Shown here in pieces: positions 58,813 to 64,000 of a stretch of DNA of 64,000 nucleotides. The notes beneath the pieces were generated by a model. It was not told the DNA's origin. It made no database searches and saw only the letters and a list, made by a program, of their open reading frames with translations. The stretch covers positions 310,001-374,000 of the forward strand of contig CAJXNP010000001.1 in assembly GCA_913057175.1 (NCBI GenBank), read 5' to 3'. The translations under genes and the position numbers were made by a program. Every line of letters begins with the position of its first letter. Within the stretch, counting starts at the first letter, position 1. This DNA comes from an uncultured Cytophagales bacterium. GTDB lineage: Bacteria > Bacteroidota > Bacteroidia > Cytophagales > Cyclobacteriaceae.

Positions 58813-61800
58813 TTAAAAACCAAGGTTTACACCAAACGTAAAAGTCCTTGTTCTGAAATAAGCGTTCCGATCATCTATACCCGGAGCCAATGGATTAGGC
58901 GGATTACCATATGTATAATGTACTTCTGGATCCACACCTGTATAGCCTGTTATGACAAATAGGTTTTGCGCAGTTATGTATAACCTCAAATTCCGCATAA
59001 ACGTTTTTTCTGCAACGGGAAAGTTATATCCTATTGTAATGTTATCCAGTTTGACAAAATCTGCTTCCTCTACGTAGTAACTATTCCAATTTTCACTTTC
59101 ATTTAAATCAGGCAAATAATATTTTGTTCTTACTGGGTTGTAGTTATTTGATGCAATTGGTGACTCGTAGTAAGCCCTATTTATGTTTACAATACTGTGA
59201 CCAAAGGCGCCCCTTATCAACATGTTCAAGTCAAAATTTTTCCAACTGAAGGTTGTATTCCAGGCTAACTCAAAATCCGGAAGCCCGTTTCCAACTTTTA
59301 CCCAATCATCCTGATTGATGGTTCCATCTTCATTTTGATCGGTTAAAATCCTGTTTCCATCCTCATCTAATCCCTCAAATATAGGAGCATAAATATCTCC
59401 AATTTGTTCTCCCTCTTCAATACTTATAGGTTCTACTCCATTCAGGCCGGGAGGACCTAAATTTCCTGTATATACTTGATCTCTATCATCATCTAAGACT
59501 ACCAATTCTGTGTTAAATGTAGAAAATACCAAACCTGTAGTCAGGTGAGAATTATTGTTATTGAGAATTACATAATTAAATGTGGCTTCTATTCCATTGC
59601 TTTTCAGCTTACCAATATTTATTAAAGTAATATCATATAAATTAGGTGGTTGATCAACCGCTACCCTTTGAAGAACATCGTTAGCATTCCTTGTATAATA
59701 ATCGATAGAACCATAAATCTTCGAATCAAGAAAAGCATAATCCAAACCTATGTCCAATTCATCTTTTTCCTCCCATTTTAAATCCGGGTTGGGGTTTGAA
59801 ACAAAATTTACTCCTTGAATCCATTCTCTATCATCATAGAAAGTTCTTTCACTACTTTGCAATCTTACAAGATACTCATAGTTCTCATTTGGTAGATTTC
59901 CTGTAATCCCATAGCCAACTCTTAATTTGAAAATATCCGCTGGCATATTAACCGCCTGAACCAGATCAACTCCACCACTAACTGAATAAAAATCACCCCA
60001 TCTGTAATTAGGTCCGAATTTGGAAGAACCTTCTCTTCGATAGGAGGCGGATAAAAAATATTTGTCATTATAATTAAACATTGCCCTGCCAAAGAAAGAG
60101 ATCAACCTTGATTCTTCTTTTTGACTAAACATATTTGCACTTGTTGCTACCCCAGTAGCTGTACCTAATCCCAATTCAAGATCATTGTAGAGGACATCAT
60201 CCGTTATAAAATTGGTATTAAAGGCCTCCATATTTTCAAAGGTGAATTCCTGCCAGGAATAACCCCCGACAAAATTCATATTTAATTCACCAAAATTTCG
60301 CTGAAAAGTTCCGGTTAGCTCAAAAAGTTCATTCAAACGGTCTTCCGAAAATTTTGTCGCTCTTCCATTTTGACCATCTGCAGATGTAAATGAAGTTCTC
60401 GAACTAAAATACTGAGACCGCATATCACTTTCGTATTGTATTGAATAGAAGGCTGCCAGATTTAATCCAGGAATAACCTCAAAATCAGCCCTGAAATTTG
60501 CCAGCATAGTTTTGAAATTTCCTTCGTCGGTTACTTCTTGTGCAATTGCATATGGATTGTGATATTCTGGTGTATTTGGTCGCCAGTAACCTGTTGGATC
60601 ATTTTCATCGTAGATAGGGGCTGTAGGATTGGCAATAATGGCGAATCGCATGGTTTCATAGGGTATGAAATCCGCTTTTCTCAAATTAACACCAAGGTTA
60701 AAATCAAGACTAAGTCGATCATTAATGGCACGTTGATTAAGATTTAACCTTGAGTTAATTTGATCAAAACCACTATTTAAAGCAATTCCTTCTATATCCC
60801 GATAGTTAACAGACACTCGATAGTGACCGCTTTTTGTACTGTTGGAAACCGAAAAATTGTGAACATGCGAAACTGCAGTTCTGGTAAGCAAATCATACCA
60901 GTCAGTTTCATCCCCAATATCCTGCCCTCCTGCTTCTACGAACTGTTCTGGAGTTGAATGTTCTAGAAATTTAGCCACATTTTCTACAGCTACATATCCA
61001 CTATAGTCCACATTAAGCACATCCACACCTTGTGCACTTTTAGTAGTCACGATGATAACACCACTAGCACCACGTGTCCCATAAATGGCCGCTGCTGATG
61101 CATCTTTCAACACTTGAATTGATTCGATATCATTCGGGTCAATTAGTTGTAGTGAACCACCCAAAACCCCGTCTATAACAACTAACGGTTGTGAATTTGC
61201 TCCAAAGGTCGACAATCCTCTTAATCTAACATTGTAACCAGCATTAGGATCATTTCCTGGTTTTACAATTGAAAGCCCGGCCACTTTTCCCTGCAACAAC
61301 TGGTTAGGGTCGTTTACATTACCGCGGTTGAATTCCTTATTGTCCACACTGGCCACTGCACTGGTGATTTCTCTCTTTTCAGCTTGACCGTATCCTATGA
61401 CTACAACTTCATCAAGACTGGCAATATCAGGTGATAAAGTAATGTCTAGTGTAGATCGGTTTTCAATAAGTACTTCTGTGGTAAGGTATCCAACATAAGA
61501 AAAAACAAGAGTAGCGTTTGCTGATACAGAAAGCGAATAATTGCCATCAATATCTGTTACAACTCCATTTGATGTACCTTTTTCAATTACTGTAGCACCT
61601 GGAAGAGGTTGGTTCCCGTCTTCAGACCTAACTTTACCTGTAACCTGAATATCCTGCATAACTATTTCCAGACTCTCCGAATCGTCATTTTCAAGGTTTT
61701 TCCTGGAGACAATGATATTGTTGTTGATCTGTTTGAATTTCAAATCGGTGTCTTCTGAAAAATCCAGCAGGATCTTCGAAACAGAAGTTCTTGAGGTGTA

Positions 61801-62064
61801 TTTGCGGTTTATTTTATAGTTGCCAACAATTTCCTCCTTTTCATAGGCAAAACTATATCCTGTTTTATCTTCCAAAAGCTTAAAAGCTTCAGAAATTGAG
61901 TTCTCATTAAACTCAATCTTTATAAAATTATCCTTCACACTTTTTATGTTTTGTGCGTTTCCCGTGGCAGCTAGTAGTACGGTCGTAAATATTATTTGCG
62001 CGACAAATCCATAAAATACCCACTTGCTAAACATTGCAATTTGATTTAGTATCTTATTCTTCAT
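58813..62064 (-). CDS. susC: SusC/RagA-type TonB-dependent importer with STN signalling domain
   Basis: A 1083-aa outer-membrane TonB-dependent transporter. After a signal peptide and linker come an STN domain (about 45-115: FNENSISEAFKLLEDKTGYS, LLDFSEDTDLKFKQINNNII), a carboxypeptidase-regulatory-like domain (about 130-205), a plug (about 215-340, SLDEVVVIGYGQAEKREITS and the GTRGASGVIIVTTK motif) and a beta barrel ending FTFGVNLGF. The STN domain is the signature of SusC proteins that talk to a FecR anti-sigma factor, and fecR is the next gene upstream. With SusD it should import the glycan while signalling its presence. No frameshift is seen. Confidence 0.96.
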   Translation of the reverse strand: MKNKILNQIAMFSKWVFYGFVAQIIFTTVLLAATGNAQNIKSVKDNFIKIEFNENSISEAFKLLEDKTGYSFAYEKEEIVGNYKINRKYTSRTSVSKILLDFSEDTDLKFKQINNNIIVSRKNLENDDSESLEIVMQDIQVTGKVRSEDGNQPLPGATVIEKGTSNGVVTDIDGNYSLSVSANATLVFSYVGYLTTEVLIENRSTLDITLSPDIASLDEVVVIGYGQAEKREITSAVASVDNKEFNRGNVNDPNQLLQGKVAGLSIVKPGNDPNAGYNVRLRGLSTFGANSQPLVVIDGVLGGSLQLIDPNDIESIQVLKDASAAAIYGTRGASGVIIVTTKSAQGVDVLNVDYSGYVAVENVAKFLEHSTPEQFVEAGGQDIGDETDWYDLLTRTAVSHVHNFSVSNSTKSGHYRVSVNYRDIEGIALNSGFDQINSRLNLNQRAINDRLSLDFNLGVNLRKADFIPYETMRFAIIANPTAPIYDENDPTGYWRPNTPEYHNPYAIAQEVTDEGNFKTMLANFRADFEVIPGLNLAAFYSIQYESDMRSQYFSSRTSFTSADGQNGRATKFSEDRLNELFELTGTFQRNFGELNMNFVGGYSWQEFTFENMEAFNTNFITDDVLYNDLELGLGTATGVATSANMFSQKEESRLISFFGRAMFNYNDKYFLSASYRREGSSKFGPNYRWGDFYSVSGGVDLVQAVNMPADIFKLRVGYGITGNLPNENYEYLVRLQSSERTFYDDREWIQGVNFVSNPNPDLKWEEKDELDIGLDYAFLDSKIYGSIDYYTRNANDVLQRVAVDQPPNLYDITLINIGKLKSNGIEATFNYVILNNNNSHLTTGLVFSTFNTELVVLDDDRDQVYTGNLGPPGLNGVEPISIEEGEQIGDIYAPIFEGLDEDGNRILTDQNEDGTINQDDWVKVGNGLPDFELAWNTTFSWKNFDLNMLIRGAFGHSIVNINRAYYESPIASNNYNPVRTKYYLPDLNESENWNSYYVEEADFVKLDNITIGYNFPVAEKTFMRNLRLYITAQNLFVITGYTGVDPEVHYTYGNPPNPLAPGIDDRNAYFRTRTFTFGVNLGF

Positions 62065-62100
62065 ATTATTAAATGTTTAATTGACAATAATTAAATGTTG

Positions 62101-62145
62101 CGAGGCTATTATTGATTCGGCGACCAACTAAATCATGTAGCCTCG
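62101..62145 (-). promoter_or_regulatory. Hairpin in the fecR-susC intergenic leader
   Basis: CGAGGCTA (62101-62108) and TAGCCTCG (62138-62145) are perfect 8-bp arms around a 29-base loop, in the 122 bases between fecR and susC. In the susC leader RNA this would form a stem about 37 bases before the ATG. It could attenuate transcription or be a target for an sRNA or processing. Confidence 0.5.
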
Positions 62146-62186
62146 TTTCTTTTTTCAATTAACTTGTGTCCTTGTTTCCCATATTT

Positions 62187-63251
62187 CTAAAATTTTAGTT
62201 GTACATCTTTTTCTTCTATTTCATAATTAAACTTGTGCCCGAACTTTAGCGCCTCCATCACATTTTCCAGTGATTCATTTTCAAATCTCCCGCAAAATTT
62301 CCAATCCGGATCAGGCATTTTATTATGTTGAATGGAGACTCCATACCAGTTTTCCAGGATTCTAACCATTTCATTGTAATTGGCATCCTTAAAATAGAGC
62401 ACGCCATTTTTCCATGCGATCACTTCATCGGAATTAAATGTCGATTTATGAAGTGTATTGAATTGTTTTTCGAATGTTGCTATTTCTCCCGGCATCAGGA
62501 TAATGGAGTTTGACAGTTCGGATTGATTGTCGTTTACAACAGAAACTTTCCCCGTAACTAAAGCAATTCTGACTTCATCGCTTTCAGGAATAGAGCTTAT
62601 ATTAAAAGATGTTCCCAACGCAGTTGTTGTCGTCTGCCCAGTGGTAACTCTAAATGGTCGTTCTGAATCTTCAGCCACCTCAAAATAAGCTTCTCCCTCA
62701 AGCGATACTTTTCTATCATTCAATCCATAATCCGTATTGTAAGTAATTTTACTGTTAGCATTAAGGATTACTTTAGAACCATCTCTTAATTTGACAGTCA
62801 ATTTCTGACCCTTTTCTGTTTGTTTGACAATTTCAGTCACCACAATTTCCTCAGGTGCTTTTGTATCGTTTTGCATGAAGGCTACTCCCAGTGAAATAAT
62901 GAGGAGTAATCCAAATAAAACAGGTAACAGGACTTTTATTTGACCTCTCTTCACTGGTCCCCGATTAAGTCCCTTCTTTGGGCTATTTCCCTTTTTATCT
63001 TTTAACGGATCAGTATGAGAGTCCAGGGTTTTAAAAAGTTCCTCCATCCTTATCCGATCATCGATCTTTGCCAATACTTCAGACCAATCTTCCTTTTCTG
63101 CCAGATCAGCCTGAAGGGTTCTCCAATCATTAAAGAGATTTTTATTTAGTTCATCCAATGCCTTGGGAGAATTTATCCACTGCCTTACCCGGTCTGCCTC
63201 GACCGGATTACACTTTCCATCGAAATATTTTTTTAATAATTCTTTGTTCAC
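62187..63251 (-). CDS. FecR-family anti-sigma factor
   Basis: A 354-aa FecR protein. Residues 1-85 are the cytoplasmic part that binds the ECF factor (ELLKKYFDGKCNPVEADRVR, WINSPKALDELNKNLFNDWR). A single membrane helix lies at about 107-127. The periplasmic FecR domain (about 150-250: GQKLTVKLRDGSKVILNANS, VSLEGEAYFEVAEDSERPFR) and a DUF4974 C-terminal domain (about 275-354, GVLYFKDANYNEMVRILENW) complete it. It should receive the signal from the SusC STN domain and release the sigma factor encoded divergently. The gene is directly upstream of susC. Confidence 0.95.
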   Translation of the reverse strand: MNKELLKKYFDGKCNPVEADRVRQWINSPKALDELNKNLFNDWRTLQADLAEKEDWSEVLAKIDDRIRMEELFKTLDSHTDPLKDKKGNSPKKGLNRGPVKRGQIKVLLPVLFGLLLIISLGVAFMQNDTKAPEEIVVTEIVKQTEKGQKLTVKLRDGSKVILNANSKITYNTDYGLNDRKVSLEGEAYFEVAEDSERPFRVTTGQTTTTALGTSFNISSIPESDEVRIALVTGKVSVVNDNQSELSNSIILMPGEIATFEKQFNTLHKSTFNSDEVIAWKNGVLYFKDANYNEMVRILENWYGVSIQHNKMPDPDWKFCGRFENESLENVMEALKFGHKFNYEIEEKDVQLKF

Positions 63252-63413
63252 TTTCCCGTTTTATAGTAATACAATTGAAAGCCACATTACCCCTAATTAT
63301 TTAATTAAAAATTTTTAAAGGTCATTTCTACTTTTAATTCAACATTTAATTTGTTTTTATTCTTTTTTTTATGAAATTGATATCTCATCTATTGTACTTT
63401 TTACATTTAATCA

Positions 63414-63998
63414 ATGAGGAGTGATCTAGATAATCTGATAGTTCGATTGAAGCAAAATGATAAAAATGCGTTCAATGCACTTTTTTACATGTATGCTGAT
63501 AAACTATACAAATTTGGTCTCTCTTATTTCCACGATCATGCTGAAGCAGAAGAGGTGGTTCAGGAAGTTTTTCTAAAAATCTGGCTGAACCGGAACACTA
63601 TAACAGATGCCTCCACGATTAATGCCTACATTTTTACGATCGCCAAAAACCTGATCTTCAATAACCTGAAGAAAAAAGTACACGATGAAAAATACAGATT
63701 GTACTATCAGGAAAAATTAGAGGAAGTCAATTCAATCGATGATAGGGTAAATTACAATGATACTGAACAAATCATCAAAGATGCCATCAACCAGTTGCCA
63801 AAAAAAAGAAAACTGGTTTTCCTGTTAAGCAGGAAAGTTGGTCTGAAAAATAAGGAAATCGCCAGAAGACTAAATATTTCTATTAAAACAGTCGAAACCC
63901 ATATGACCCTTTCTCTTAAACATTTGAAGGAAGCTCTGTATTTAAAAAGCGATAAGATCCTGTTAATTTCCCTCGCAGTCCATTTTTTTCTAAGATAG
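63414..63998 (+). CDS. ECF-type RNA polymerase sigma factor
   Basis: A 194-aa ECF sigma-70 factor of the type paired with FecR in Bacteroidota. Region 2 is at about residues 10-80 (NALFYMYADKLYKFGLSYFH, AEEVVQEVFLKIWLNRNTIT), region 4 at about 118-178 (INQLPKKRKLVFLLSRKVGL, KNKEIARRLNISIKTVETHM). The C-terminal end (KSDKILLISLAVHFFLR) is hydrophobic. It is divergent from fecR with 162 bases between, enough for both promoters. It should activate the susCD locus when the glycan is sensed. The stop codon lies just inside the window, so it is complete. Confidence 0.96.
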   Translation: MRSDLDNLIVRLKQNDKNAFNALFYMYADKLYKFGLSYFHDHAEAEEVVQEVFLKIWLNRNTITDASTINAYIFTIAKNLIFNNLKKKVHDEKYRLYYQEKLEEVNSIDDRVNYNDTEQIIKDAINQLPKKRKLVFLLSRKVGLKNKEIARRLNISIKTVETHMTLSLKHLKEALYLKSDKILLISLAVHFFLR

Positions 63999-64000
63999 TA

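Noticed and set aside
1-64000. tRNA, rRNA, CRISPR array, prophage or intact insertion sequence
   Set aside because: Reading both strands I found no cloverleaf, no regular repeat-spacer series, and no transposase, integrase or phage structural gene.

Overview
The window is a stretch of Bacteroidota chromosome, most likely from a Cytophagales-type marine or soil bacterium. The reasons are the SusC/SusD pair with a FecR anti-sigma factor and an ECF sigma factor, DUF4199 and DUF418 membrane proteins, FG-GAP/ASPIC-UnbV lipoproteins, the roughly 40% GC look and the lack of clear Shine-Dalgarno sites. I see no tRNA, rRNA, CRISPR array, intact insertion sequence or prophage. Coding density is high, and most intergenic spaces longer than 200 bases carry an inverted repeat or a dispersed palindromic repeat.

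Region 1 (1-1.3 kb) is toxin-antitoxin territory: an intact YefM-YoeB pair and a HigA-type antitoxin beside the broken tail of its HigB toxin.

Region 2 (1.5-8.8 kb) is the most coherent system. An Rrf2-family regulator with three cysteines is followed by a reduced cbb3-like haem-copper oxidase (a CcoN-like subunit and a CcoO-plus-cytochrome c fusion), two small membrane proteins of unknown role, a group III truncated haemoglobin, a four-helix membrane protein, a cupin, the di-iron repair protein RIC, a DUF488 protein, a hemerythrin-like protein and a 2Fe-2S ferredoxin. Two near-identical palindromes, one before the regulator and one before the oxidase operon, look like operators of one regulator. 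I read this as a nitric-oxide / low-oxygen defence island; that reading is inference from gene families and context.

Region 3 (9-16.5 kb) holds small regulators with membrane partners (a membrane protein with an XRE regulator, a membrane LuxR-type protein, PadR with a HAAS-type membrane protein), a GNAT acetyltransferase, DUF4199, a VOC protein and a membrane TPR protein. AT-rich palindromic repeats flank the DUF4199 gene. Region 4 (16.6-27.2 kb) holds surface-glycan and carbohydrate genes: a COG5610-like HAD protein, a sulfotransferase, an alpha-glucuronidase-like secreted protein, a GT1 glycosyltransferase and a trehalose synthase-maltokinase fusion.

Region 5 (27.4-32.3 kb) is a TPR-LuxR regulator followed by a flavin monooxygenase, a secreted amidohydrolase and an alpha/beta-hydrolase that has lost its catalytic Ser and His. 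Region 6 (32.4-35.7 kb) is a minus-strand sugar-acid set: GntP-type permease, L-rhamnonate dehydratase and an SDR dehydrogenase. Region 7 (36-44.4 kb) mixes a RibD-like reductase, DUF418, two unknown proteins, a three-gene set resembling quinone detoxification (MhqO-like dioxygenase, MhqD-like hydrolase, a cNMP-binding thioredoxin-reductase-like flavoprotein) and one more hydrolase.

Region 8 (44.7-64 kb) is a polysaccharide utilisation locus. A divergent ECF sigma factor and FecR are followed by SusC (with an STN signalling domain), SusD, two large paralogous FG-GAP/ASPIC lipoproteins around a small lipoprotein, a GH127 beta-L-arabinofuranosidase and a GH43-like/GH51 fusion. The enzymes point to arabinofuranose-rich plant or algal glycans.
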